A stretch of 13,306 bases of DNA. Origin: Pleurotus ostreatus/Saccharomyces cerevisiae fusant (lineage: Eukaryota; Opisthokonta). The stretch is taken from NCBI GenBank assembly GCA_024196135.1, contig JAMQCK010000980.1:1-13306 (forward strand), given 5' to 3'. The position numbers and the translations under genes are program-made. Numbering within the stretch: position 1 is the first letter of the stretch; each line of letters starts with the position of its first letter. The notes under the pieces were generated by a model, which was not told where the DNA came from, searched no databases, and was given only the letters and a program-made list of their open reading frames with translations. Shown here piece after piece: positions 1 through 8,759 of the stretch.

Positions 1-1134
1 AATGGTCTGTCGCGTATCGGAGGCTGCGGGGTACTGTGTATGTATGTACCAATCCTCATACAGAGTACGAAGCTCACAAACTCAATGCAGGCTCTACGCA
101 CGCCATTCATGACAGATCCAGGGTCGTGCGCGCATCTGCTCTCTGAGTTGATTGACAGAATCGAGGAGGCCGGCACTCGCCTTTCAGAGAGCGATGGCGC
201 CGCTCGGATCCTCTTCCTACTTGAGCACCTCACGAACCTGATGGGCGCGGGCTTCGAGGACATCTCCCTCTTGCGCACGCTTATAAACAAGGTCGCCACT
301 CTTGCGAAACCGCAAGGTCTATCATTCGCGGTGCAAAAAGCATGCGTGAATCTAGCATTGTATTTCTTCGAGTGGGCAAAGACCCACAATCGCCTACCGG
401 ATACTGCACCACTATGGCCAGCAGTATTACGAATGCTATGCTACCTCGTTCCTCTCTGGGTGGCCGAACCGGACCATGGCACTCGATCCTTCTGCAACGA
501 GTTCTCGCGGATCATGCATCGCGCGTTCGACAGAAACCCTGACGGAGCCCTAGATATGATTTACTCGGACGACTCAGTCTTAGAGGTCTTAAAGTCGCGC
601 ACGCTGATTCTCGTCAACCACAAGTTACGTCTGTACAAAAGAACTGGCATTTTCGGAGCATATGCGACGCTGCAGGCATCAGACGAATGGGGCACTGCCA
701 CGATCTGGGATCTATACAGATTCATCAGCGAAGTCCTCTCGCGCGTCGTCGGTGCCTTGCCAGCGGCCGACGATGCATCGTTAGACGCTGAACTAGCGCG
801 AGTAGCCTTTGAGCGCGTGTTCTCTCGGCCCTCTGCTGATGGAACGCTACCTAGCCACCTAGCATGGTTTGCATCCATGGATGTACTCCTCGCCAACTCG
901 ATTGCCGCCGCTATAGAGAACCATGCATTGGCACCTTCTCCGCCATCGCTACATAATACCCTACTGGCCTTGGCAAGGCTTACTAAGGAATCACAGAAAA
1001 GGATGTGGAACTTCGTCCTGCCCTTCCTCGTGGAGGATTGGCTCGACTACCCGGTGGAAGTTTTGCTTGCGCGGCCCCCGGATATAGAGGGCGGCATGCA
1101 TGTCTATCGAGAGTTGGAGGATATCATACATTGA
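1..1134 (+). CDS. 3' part of an unrecognised helical protein (5' end outside window)
   Basis: I do not recognise this protein. The reading frame is open from the window edge to TGA at 1132-1134, with about 350 residues visible. The composition is ordinary globular and mostly alpha-helical, rich in Leu, Ala and Arg, with hydrophobic stretches such as VLRMLCYLVPLWVAEP that look like buried helices rather than membrane spans. This would suit a helical-repeat (HEAT/ARM-like) scaffold, but that is only inference. The first 90 nt probably contain an intron. A consensus donor GTATGT at 38 and CAG at 88-90 give a 53-nt intron; the upstream frame would then read from an ATG at position 2, which could be the start or merely an internal Met. 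A donor at 31 gives a 60-nt intron that keeps the other frame. The ATG at 40 falls inside either intron, so it is a doubtful start. It lies 384 bp upstream of the gelsolin-like gene on the same strand. Confidence 0.7.
   Translation, partial: NGLSRIGGCGVLCMYVPILIQSTKLTNSMQALRTPFMTDPGSCAHLLSELIDRIEEAGTRLSESDGAARILFLLEHLTNLMGAGFEDISLLRTLINKVATLAKPQGLSFAVQKACVNLALYFFEWAKTHNRLPDTAPLWPAVLRMLCYLVPLWVAEPDHGTRSFCNEFSRIMHRAFDRNPDGALDMIYSDDSVLEVLKSRTLILVNHKLRLYKRTGIFGAYATLQASDEWGTATIWDLYRFISEVLSRVVGALPAADDASLDAELARVAFERVFSRPSADGTLPSHLAWFASMDVLLANSIAAAIENHALAPSPPSLHNTLLALARLTKESQKRMWNFVLPFLVEDWLDYPVEVLLARPPDIEGGMHVYRELEDIIH
38..90 (+). other. Probable intron in the first gene
   Basis: GTATGT at 38-43 is the consensus fungal donor. 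CTCAC at 73-77 is a branch-like site and CAG closes at 90, giving 53 nt, the usual size in this window. The frame downstream begins GCT CTA CGC. The competing donor GTACTG at 31 would give 60 nt. Confidence 0.5.
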
Positions 1135-1198
1135 GTCTGCAGACGTCGTGCAGGGTGGAGACAAACACGAGGGGACAAGACGGGGAAGTGCATCGCAT

Positions 1199-1224
1199 GG
1201 GAGGTAGGGGGAGGGATATGGGGG
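1199..1224 (+). other. G-quadruplex-type motif
   Basis: Four G-runs on the plus strand (1199-1201, 1207-1211, 1213-1215, 1220-1224) are separated by loops of 5, 1 and 4 nt, fitting the usual G3+N1-7 pattern. It starts 65 nt after the stop of gene 1, so it would lie in that gene's 3' UTR or terminator region, or in the upstream promoter of the next gene. Folding is not shown by sequence alone. Confidence 0.5.
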
Positions 1225-1412
1225 AAGCCACAGAAGTTGCTTTCGAGACAAATGCTTACCTATCTAAGAGCTCTTCGTTACAGCGGCTGTAAACATCTGT
1301 TATATTACCTCAGGTGTACTTATGGTAGTGGGTGATAGGGACAGAACGAACAACAGGCCTTGGTCTCGTCAGACTCAAATCGTGTGATGCTGTGGGTCCA
1401 ATTCGAACCGAC

Positions 1413-1418
1413 CACGTG
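1413..1418. promoter_or_regulatory. CACGTG E-box-like palindrome upstream of the gelsolin-like gene
   Basis: The sequence CACGTG is the core bound by bHLH factors of the Cbf1/Pho4/Myc type. It lies 101 nt before the ATG at 1519. A single 6-mer is weak evidence. Two others occur in the window, also between genes. Confidence 0.3.
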
Positions 1419-1465
1419 CCGGCGTCCGTAATACGCGCCTGCGCTGTGCCTGCCTCTGCTCCCTC

Positions 1466-1492
1466 ATGCACGACCGCTTCGCCCTCCTGTGA
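1466..1492 (+). other. Possible upstream ORF in the gelsolin-like gene leader
   Basis: ATG at 1466 opens an eight-codon frame (MHDRFALL) ending in TGA at 1490-1492, 26 nt before the main ATG and in a different frame. It matters only if transcription starts upstream of 1466, which the sequence does not show. Confidence 0.3.
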
Positions 1493-1518
1493 CTCTACGC
1501 CCTTGATCTACCTGACCG

Positions 1519-4500
1519 ATGGAACCCTCGACGCCTTCCTCCAAGTTTCGTAGCTTTGACATCCCTAAGCCTGAGGAGACCGGCCTAGCGGAGTGGACGA
1601 GTCGAATCAAGGCCCTCCAGCGGCAGGTGGACGCAGACGAAGAGGCCGAGCAGAAGCGTTTAGAGGCAGAGATACAAGCTTCAAGAATTGCACGCATGCG
1701 CCGGAGCCATGGTGCAGGAAGCCGTAATAACAGTCTGGATCTCTGTGAGTCGCTCGCATCATGCGCATTGGCTCGACTTATAAGCTGGATAGCTCAGCAC
1801 AAGGAGTTTGCGGGTGCTCTCAAGGACGATCGCTCTCCGACGTCTAGCAAACCTCCCGATGCCACAGATCGTGTCAAGACTCAGGAGGACGCGCTGCGCA
1901 GGCTCACTGGTGCCAGCGCATCAACACCTCGTCCCAGCACTAATCGGCCGGAGCCAATGTCCCTCGCGGCATTCATGGGAGGCAGCAAGGCCGCTGGACC
2001 CCCTCTCAAGAAGCACGCACCCCAACAAGACGCTCATGATCCCACCCAATTTGAGCAGCGCACCAGAGTTGACGCGCCACATCCAATCTTTGGGAAGGGC
2101 GGAGTTGCGATGCCTGGCATGGTGACGCGACCGAAGTCTGCGCAGAAGGAGGCGCGCACAACCTCTACGGTGCCCTTCAGCCAGCCCACCGAGTCTCCGC
2201 GCTCGCGAACCATGTCGCAGAAGGTTGGCGATGCCTCGGAAGCACGCTCAATATCCCCTCAGAAGACGGGAACGCGGGAGAGAACCATGAGCACGCCTAC
2301 AGGGTCTGTGAGGAAATCGGTGTCCTTCGACACCAAGCCACACACCGGACGGCCACCTTCACGTCCGACGACACCATCTCGCGATAGGGCTGTATCGCCT
2401 CCCGGCATCCTGGTCAACAGCGGGCGAGCCACCCCGGATCCCGGGCCGCGCCCATCCTCCCGCTCTTCCAATGCTCCTCGATCTATTGCACCTTCGCGCG
2501 AATCCGTTGCTTCAAGTAGGAGTCCGCCGCCACCGGTTTCTCCCCCTCTCAGCACTGCATCTTTCGCCTCTCGCCAGTCTTTCAGCAGTTCTACCTCCTC
2601 TTCGTCGCCGAGAGGGTCAAATGTCTCCATTCCCTCGCTCGCGCGCCCTATACGGCCCGAGCCGCGTACGTCCCAGGGACCCGTCATACCGCCGTCTTCG
2701 TCACCATCTCCGGCCTTCCTGAAGGCGCCTGCGCCCAAGGACCCCACGCCCAGCATCAGTCGCTTGCAGGGTAGAGGCTTCGTCCAGAACATGGTGAAGA
2801 AGACCTTGCAGCAGGATGCCGCCGACCAGGACAGACCTCGTCCCACGCCAACGAAGAAGTCTTCCGTGCTTGACCGTTGGCATCCAGAGAACGCGGGTTC
2901 CTCCAGCCCTTCTCCCCCTATCATCACTCCGAAGCCTGTCGGGGTTCGCAAGTCGTGGACCGTGGAACCCGCGTCTGGCGCAAGGTCCTCTACCTCGCCG
3001 GACCCGAACGGTCTGAAGGGACGTGTCTCGCTCCCGGGACTGGCAGCCGCAGCTAGCGCCCCCGCCAGGCAGGACTCCCTGGTCAAGAAGATGCCTCCAG
3101 AGGGCGCGCCCGGTCTGGGATCCAAGACCACCGTCGCGGTGATCCGCCCGCCGAGCAGGGCGGCGGAGAAGGTCCCGGAGGTCGACGAGATGGGGTTCAT
3201 CGGTGGACAGCAGGCGGGCAAGCCGCTCATCCATGTGCGTTGATTTTGGTATGACATGTAGGGAACGCGCTTACGGTTTCTTGGTTTTTCTGTACCCTTT
3301 CACTTGCTATGTTACGCTCTTTTGTGCGCTGCATGTTCGTGCCCCGACGCGGTGGTGGTGTTGTTTGTGAGACAGCCAACGAAAGATCGAGCGAAGAGAC
3401 CGAAGAAACGACCGGCCACGTCCGCTTCGGCGGTGAAGGCGGAACAAACGCCAAGTACTGCGCCTGCCCAGAGGGAACTGGCCTCGCAGCCACTGCAGCA
3501 GGCATCCCAACAACGTGAGGCACGCCCCATCAGCCCCGCCGTACCTCCGCCCGCCACGACTGCGCCTCCGCCTTCCCAACCGGAGCAAGCCACAGCCACG
3601 AGCCCATTGCCCTCCCCAGGCGCCAATGGAAAACCGAAGATCACCGATCGGTGGACAGGACAGGCTGTCATTGGCGTGAAGACGCCCGGCTCGACACCAT
3701 CCTCAAAGTATGGTGGACTATCCACTCCAGAAAATCGACCCAGCAGCGGTATGGTCGGAAAACGTGCCCTACCAGGCCTGACGGCCGATATACCCAATTC
3801 CATGGACATACCCAAGACGACGAGCCCGAAGCCTACCAGTCCCGAGCCGCGCTCGCCAGTGGCTTTCCCGACCTCATCGACGTCACCGGAGCCGCCGAGG
3901 AGTCCGGCACCTGGGCAGCATCGCCATACGCGGATACCCAGCACTGGTAATCGTGCCACGGTGATGGACCTCGCACAGGTCTTTAACGAGCAGAAGGAGC
4001 GCAAGCAGGAGGAGGCGCCGAAGGAAGAGCCTAAGCAACCTTCGCCTCCGTCTCTGGTTGTCGAGCCACCGAAGGTCGAATCGCCGCTCGCTTCGCCGAC
4101 CTCGCCCAAGCAGGATACTGTACCGGACAGCACGTCTCCACGCATGCGACATGCGCATGCGGGCATTGCAGAGAAGCGGCGGTCGCAGTACGAGGCTGCT
4201 AGGCAATCTTCCGTCATGACGCTTCCTCCGCTGAAGGAGGAGGCCACGCCCGCGCCGACGCCGGTAGGGACGATGAAGTCGCCGTCCGGGAGTGCAGGGC
4301 AGAAGAATGAGTTCGACATGAAGGCGTTCAGCGCTCAGGCAGACACGCAAGCCAAGACCTCGCAGGAGCCCGACCTCTTGCATGTCGGTGAGTACTTATT
4401 CTTGGACACGCTAATCATCCCAGTATTCTCATACATCCGCACAGACATCAACGATGGCCCTTTGCCCAGGATCAACGCCCAAGCACTGCTCCAGCGCGCC

Positions 4501-6040
4501 CCTCGCCCCGACAAGAAAGACAAGCAGACCATCTCAGTCGAGGTCCTGCAGATCTCGGGCAACAACGCCATCCCCGATGCGTCGGCGAACATCTTCTACG
4601 ATACCGAGGTGCTCGCCATCATCCACCGGCACAAGTCGAAGAAGAGCGGTTTGGTGGATACGACGGTGTGGGGGTGGAAGGGTGCGAAGAGCGAACTGGG
4701 CGAGCAGGAGGAGCGGAAGTTGGGGGAGCTAGCGAAGCGGTATCATACGGAGATTGTGAGTGTTTGGTGGCCTGAGTATCCGAAAGACGAGCTGACGGGA
4801 GTCTTGCAGATCTGGGTCAACCAGTTCGCTGAGCCTAGTGATCTGGTCGACGTGCTGGGAGGTCAGCTCAGCACGAGACAGGTCAGTCGATAAACTACAT
4901 CTGCGTTGTTGATCTCATCCTTTTGCAGGGCTCTCGCACCCTTTGGTCCTCAGAGAACACCGCGATGCACGCCGTACGGTCTTACGAAGGCGTTGTATAC
5001 ATCGACGAGCTTGACTTTGTGCGTGAAACACGCCTGCATCCATGATTATCGTCGCTGACTTGCTATCCAGAACGTCAAGAACCTATGCTCCGGATTTAGT
5101 TATTGCTTTTCTATCCTGAATACCCAATACGTCTGGCACGGCCGTGGATCTACGACACAGGAGCGGGAAACTGCTCTGCAGTATGCGAAGACGCTTTCCG
5201 GGGGAGCGGAGGATGCTATCACCCGGTTGACGGAGGGCGAGGACGACCAGGACGAGATGTTTTGGGCGATGCTCGGTGACGAGGCGTGGGCTAGTGCGGA
5301 TTACTGGCAATGGAGGAAGGAGGCTGCGAATGTTGATCCAAGGGTGTGGCTTGTGGAGGATGGGGCGAGCAAGGTATATTGCGATCTTCTGCCTTCGGCG
5401 CTTCCGTCGCTCATCTTCTCGTACAGGTCACTTCTTCGGAAGTATTGTCAACGCACCCGAACCTCAAGTCGTCGGTCTTCGTCGTCGATTGCATCTGGGA
5501 ATACTTCGTTGTTGTCGGGCATGAGGCGCGAGGGAAGCGGAAGGAGATACGGCAGGCCGTCACTGTTGCCATGGTCAGTCCTACCTGCGTCCCCTTCTTC
5601 ATTGCGTCGTAACTCATGTTCTCTACTCAGGACCTTGCCAAGCTGGTCGCCTCCGAGCGTCCCTTCCATCCAACCGTGCACGTCCTCGTCCTACCATCCC
5701 AGCTGCCTCTCGACCTCAAGCTGACCTTCCGCGGGTTGGATGACACGGTGCTGGTAAGCAACAGCTCGTGGATTTCCGCAGTTTAACCCTGTACTGATTC
5801 GGCGCCTTCCCAACTTCTCCCCGACCTGCCCATGACAGAACGGCGACAGCGTGCCCGACCACATGAACCTTCTGTCCTCCCAGGATGCGTTGCGACACGT
5901 AAGTTGTCGGAATATGGGATCGCATCGTCGGGCTAACGTTGGATATTGGATTATAGTTGGGCACGTCGTCGTGGGATCGGAGGGTTCTGAAGGACACGTC
6001 GATGCTGCCGCTCGGAGTGGATGCCCAGGCAGTGAACTGA
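1519..6040 (+). CDS. DUF4045/gelsolin-repeat actin-binding protein, 11 exons, about 1,289 aa
   Basis: Proposed exons: 1519-1744, 1793-3234, 3376-4387, 4445-4755, 4810-4881, 4929-5018, 5071-5373, 5427-5573, 5631-5753, 5839-5898, 5957-6040; all junctions are GT-AG and stay in frame. An in-frame TGA at 1513 fixes the start at 1519. Residues ~22-63 form a charged helix (W26, then alternating E/K/R) typical of the DUF4045 N-terminus. Residues ~75-915 are Ser/Thr/Pro-rich and disordered, with the family-like KDRAKRPKKRP at the exon 2/3 join. From ~923 the gelsolin-like part follows: ISVEVLQISG, FYDTEVLAIIHR, WGWKG, then QYVWHGRGS near 1070 with EGEDDQDEMFWAMLGDE, and finally VVGHEARGKRKEIR and DDTVLNGDSVPDHMNLL. 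Gelsolin/villin proteins cap or sever actin filaments in the cytoplasm, often with Ca2+; that activity here is inferred from the family. The intermediate VWVG of the last repeat reads VVVG, a possible loss of one aromatic. Confidence 0.92.
3235..3375 (+). other. Long intron 2 of the gelsolin-like gene (141 nt)
   Basis: The donor is GTGCGT at 3235 and the acceptor CAG ends at 3375. Retention hits an in-frame TGA at 3241-3243 after two codons. Splicing joins GKPLIH to PTKDRAKRPKK, matching the pattern I recall from DUF4045 proteins. It is more than twice the size of most introns here. Confidence 0.85.
4388..4444 (+). other. Intron 3 of the gelsolin-like gene, with two possible acceptors
   Basis: The donor is GTGAGT at 4388-4393. 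Acceptor CAG ending at 4444 gives a typical 57 nt and the junction LLHV-DIND. Acceptor CAG ending at 4423 gives only 36 nt and adds seven residues (VFSYIRT). Both keep the frame. I prefer 57 nt for length, with CTAAT at 4411-4415 as branch candidate. Confidence 0.6.
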
Positions 6041-6086
6041 CTGGGACGGATGACGGACGGATAAATTGTTCGAGGCCATTGTGAGT

Positions 6087-6133
6087 CTGCCGAGGCTCAG
6101 AAGAAATAGCGAGGGTGCTGACAGTCTCGGCAG
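6087..6133. repeat. 8-bp inverted repeat in the 3' region of the gelsolin-like gene
   Basis: CTGCCGAG (6087-6094) and CTCGGCAG (6126-6133) are perfect reverse complements with a 31-nt loop, 46 nt after the stop codon. It could fold in the 3' UTR. Chance occurrence is possible. Confidence 0.4.
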
Positions 6134-6595
6134 TGTATAGTCTTAATAGTGGAAAGATCTGGGGCATTGTTCCATCGTGCAGTGCAGACGAGGATGCCCG
6201 AATCCGCAGCACCGGGCGGACCCCCTACGGCCAGCCTAATGAAAAGGCTACGTCGTGTTGATCATCCCGCTCAGCTGCATGGTCAACCGAGAGTCCACCT
6301 TCGTACGAGTGATGCTGCGCCGGGTGGCGAGGAGTTGATGCCACTAAATACCCTCCCCCTCTGCGCGATGCCTGGGTGGCTACCAAACGCGTGTTACATA
6401 GACGCGTATCTCTAGGCATTTGAGCTGAAACAGCGGATGGGGGACTGTATTACTTTTGTCCGCGCCGTCTCCGGCGGGGTAACTGCTATAATTCCGTGTG
6501 AACGCAGTGATCGCGGTGATCTCAGAAGTACGCCCGGCGGCCAGCAACCATTTCTTCTTTTCCTCCTACCTTCAGTTGTCTTGCACTCTGAAATA

Positions 6596-6626
6596 GTCCT
6601 CCCCAGCTTTTTGAGGCTGGGCGGAC
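6596..6626 (+). repeat. Imperfect hairpin in the presumed leader of the Ser/Pro-rich gene
   Basis: CCCAGC at 6602-6607 pairs with GCTGGG at 6616-6621 across an 8-nt loop, and GTCC at 6596-6599 pairs with GGAC at 6623-6626 across a small internal loop (TC opposite C). This is 10 bp in total, ending 37 nt before the ATG at 6664. If transcribed it would lie in the 5' UTR. Confidence 0.45.
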
Positions 6627-6663
6627 TGCATTCCTTTCGAACAAAGCCAGAAAACCCTCTGGC

Positions 6664-8224
6664 ATGACCGTTGCCATGGCTAACACCTCGGGAACAGCCA
6701 ATACGCACCCAAGGTGCGTATGCAGCCCCGCCCTTGCTAGCGCATACTAACGAGACCCCGAACAGCCGTGGCAGGTCACAAGGGTGAGTAGACCGTAAAT
6801 GTATACCCTAGAACGCTGCTCATCGTCCTTGCAGTGGACTGAACCCACCGCCAGCTGCGCAGCCCAAGTCTGGCGGCTTGTTACGTTCGGTCTCTGGCGT
6901 TTTCAAACGCGATAAGTCGACTGGGGGATCCTCACGCCCTCGCCGACCTGCGCAAAATGACTTCACGAACAAGGAGAGTCGTGAAGCTGCGCTCCGCGCG
7001 TACGGCCTGCTCCCTCAGCCCGACATGAGCCAGATGGAGAAGCAGCGCGACCGGTCCCTACCATCCAGCCCGGATCCAAACCAGGCGCACAATCGCGCGG
7101 AGTCGTTGTCTACGGCGGAGCGCATCAAGCAGGAGTACAAGTCCAAGTCGGAGGTGGATAACAAGTCGCGTATGCAGGACTTCAAGTTTGGTGGCGCGAC
7201 TGGCGGCACGTCCCCGCCGCGCAAGGCGCCCCCGCCCGGCATCGAACCCATCTCGGAGGACAGCCCCAGCCGCTGGCGCGCTCCGAAGGAGGATGGCGCG
7301 GCCGTAGAAGCCATATTCCCGAAGCGCGCAGCACCTCGCGGCGCTAGCTCAGACAACCTGCTGGACGAGGCTATAGGCCAGGCTATCTCGACGCCGATGG
7401 GGGAGGCCGTTGGGCAGGCTATATCTACCCCGGAGGCGTCGCCGAAGCCCCCTCCTTCTCCCTCTCGCGAAATGAAAGCTGAACGTAGACGCGGTAGGCC
7501 GTCCTACCCCGCGCCTGATTATGCGCTCCCGCTTCCCCCTCCCTCGACAGGCCTGGACATCGCGGATAGCCTGACAGACTCGCTCTCTCGTCATCGCGCT
7601 TCGCCGAATCCCTCCATCGGCGGCGAGAGCCCCAATCCGCCCCCGTCGTCTTTGCCATCGCTCCCCGAGCGTGACTCGTCCTCGCCTGAGGCCAGCGAGT
7701 CGCCGAAGACTCCGCCGTCTGCGCACACCTCCCCTGCTCTCGATCAGGCCGTCACGCGCTCGCCGGCGGATAAGCAGCACGACGCCGCGCTAGATGTCAT
7801 CCTCGATGCCTACGACTACGGCGATTCGCAAGACGCGCCTATCATACAAGGCAGCGTTGACATCAAGCGCAGCTGGTCGCAAGCTGCGCGCGGCAAGCCC
7901 GGCGTCCCTCTTCCGGACGTACCGCCCCCTCCGCCAGAGGGTGGCGTGCGCCGGCGAAAGACGTTGAATCCCTTCCGTCGCGGTAGGGAAGAGGGAGACG
8001 GGGAGGCATCGTCAGGGGGCAAGTTCTCTCGCAGCAAGTCCCTCATGCGCCCGCGAGGCGAAGGTCGCCGCGCGCGCAACCGCAGCGTCGATGTGTCACG
8101 CGAGCGTTCGCCCGCCCGCACCGCGGTGGCACCCACCATCCACACGCAGGGCACGGTCATGCAGGACGTCCACCGCATCAAGGACGACGAATCCAGGCAG
8201 CTGACCGAGATGGCCTTCATGTAG
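6664..8224 (+). CDS. Ser/Pro/Arg-rich disordered protein with an 18-nt micro-exon, about 485 aa
   Basis: I do not recognise this protein. Exons 6664-6713, 6766-6783 and 6835-8224 join in frame (50+18+1390 nt); the stop is TAG at 8222-8224. ATG 6664 is the first in frame after a TGA at 6589. ATG 6676 (GCCATGG) has a better start context and would remove four residues. The protein is largely disordered: a short basic segment (LLRSVSGVFKRDK), a helix-prone stretch (NDFTNKESREAALRAYGLLP), then Ser/Pro-rich linkers with many SP and TP sites, a polyproline run (PLPDVPPPPPEGG), and a basic Ser/Arg tail (RRKTLNPFRRGRE, SRSKSLMRPRGEGRR) ending in DVHRIKDDESRQLTEMAFM. It has no signal peptide, membrane span or catalytic motif. 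The ends look more ordered than the middle and may be the conserved parts. A scaffold or signalling adaptor is only a guess. Confidence 0.75.
6714..6765 (+). other. Intron 1 of the Ser/Pro-rich gene, with perfect TACTAAC branch site
   Basis: GTGCGT donor at 6714, TACTAAC at 6745-6751 and CAG ending at 6765. The branch adenosine is 15 nt from the acceptor. This is the clearest branch site in the window. Confidence 0.85.
6766..6783 (+). other. 18-nt micro-exon
   Basis: It lies between CAG (6763-6765) and GTGAGT (6784-6789). The preceding exon leaves two bases and this exon also ends two bases into a codon, so inclusion gives HPSRGRSQGGLN and skipping gives HPSGLN, both in frame. Confidence 0.7.
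7367..7432 (+). repeat. Two-copy 36-nt in-frame tandem repeat
   Basis: The codons for EAIGQAISTP (7367-7396) recur as EAVGQAISTP (7403-7432), separated by Met-Gly, a 12-residue period. The copies differ mostly at third codon positions, so the protein sequence is better kept than the DNA. Confidence 0.85.
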
Positions 8225-8759
8225 CATTGGCGGGCCACATACTGCCAAGTACTTCTGTGGTATACGACGGGTCTGTCAGTGTACGTTTCCGCGACTGTTA
8301 TGACGCTACTCGCGGCTCCCTTTATGCCGCTCTTTCCTGTTCACACCATTCCGCTCCCTGATAGTTTCCCTTCCTTTTCACCGATAATTATTGCCCTCGG
8401 TGCTGGTCGCCGATGGGAGATACCCTCAGCTATCTCAATAATGTGTACTTACAACTACGTATGTGAGGTGGCGCTGCGTATTATAGAATGGATCTGGCTC
8501 ATAATCCAGCACTGAAGGGGGATGTGAGAGGACGGATTTGAGGCAAAAACAAAGCCTGCCTTTCACGAACGCCACGTGAAGTGACGCATGAAGCGGCACG
8601 ATTATTGTTCTCATTCATTCGGCCTTGTCCCCAACCACCATCTTGCCATTATTTTCCGTCTGCTTCTATCCTGAGAATACAGCGCAGTTCACGCGACGAC
8701 TGAGAGCACACAAATTCCAAGACTGAAAACCCGAGCGACGCTCTCATTAACCTCACACA
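8225..8759. other. Intergenic: 3' UTR of the Ser/Pro-rich gene and promoter of TFIIF beta
   Basis: No gene is supported. It is more AT-rich than the coding sequence. A CACGTG box lies at 8573-8578, followed at once by GTGACGCATG (8581-8590), resembling a bZIP half-site. A 28-codon frame from ATG 8588 to TGA 8672-8674 would be an upstream ORF only if transcription starts that far out. Confidence 0.6.
8573..8590. promoter_or_regulatory. CACGTG box with adjacent TGACGCAT element upstream of TFIIF beta
   Basis: CACGTG (8573-8578) is followed by TGACGCAT (8582-8589) about 180 nt before the ATG. These resemble a bHLH site and a bZIP (CRE/AP-1-like) site. Function is inferred from motif likeness only. 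Confidence 0.35.

Larger units (their letters stand above)
1135..1518. other. Intergenic: 3' end of gene 1 and promoter/leader of the gelsolin-like gene
   Basis: No gene is supported. The first half is purine-rich with a G-run cluster at 1199-1224. The second half contains a CACGTG box at 1413-1418, about 100 bp before the downstream ATG. From about 1439 to 1518 the strand is pyrimidine-rich, typical of filamentous-fungal leaders, and carries a short upstream ORF at 1466-1492. Confidence 0.6.
6041..6663. other. Intergenic: 3' UTR of the gelsolin-like gene and promoter of the next gene
   Basis: No gene is supported in 623 bp. Two inverted repeats are visible: CTGCCGAG at 6087-6094 with CTCGGCAG at 6126-6133 (8 bp, 31-nt loop), close to the upstream stop; and a hairpin at 6596-6626 just before the next ATG. 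The rest shows no clear signal. Confidence 0.6.

Noticed and set aside
40..42. ATG at 40 as the start of the first gene
   Set aside because: It sits in the likely intron 38-90 (GTATGT donor overlaps it), and the frame is open to the window edge.
1398..1416. A tRNA B-box look-alike (GGTTCGAATTG on the minus strand)
   Set aside because: The flanking bases do not form a five-pair T stem, and no A box, anticodon arm or acceptor stem fits.
2259..4319. Two long open frames on the minus strand (332 and 335 codons) opposite the gelsolin-like gene
   Set aside because: They lie antisense to the Ser/Pro-rich linker, whose GC-rich codons seldom make stops on the other strand. The peptides are low-complexity Gly/Arg/Ser, and the plus strand carries the family motifs.
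6878..6880. TTG at 6878 as start of the Ser/Pro-rich gene
   Set aside because: Non-ATG starts are rare in fungi, and two introns with good signals connect the frame to ATG 6664.
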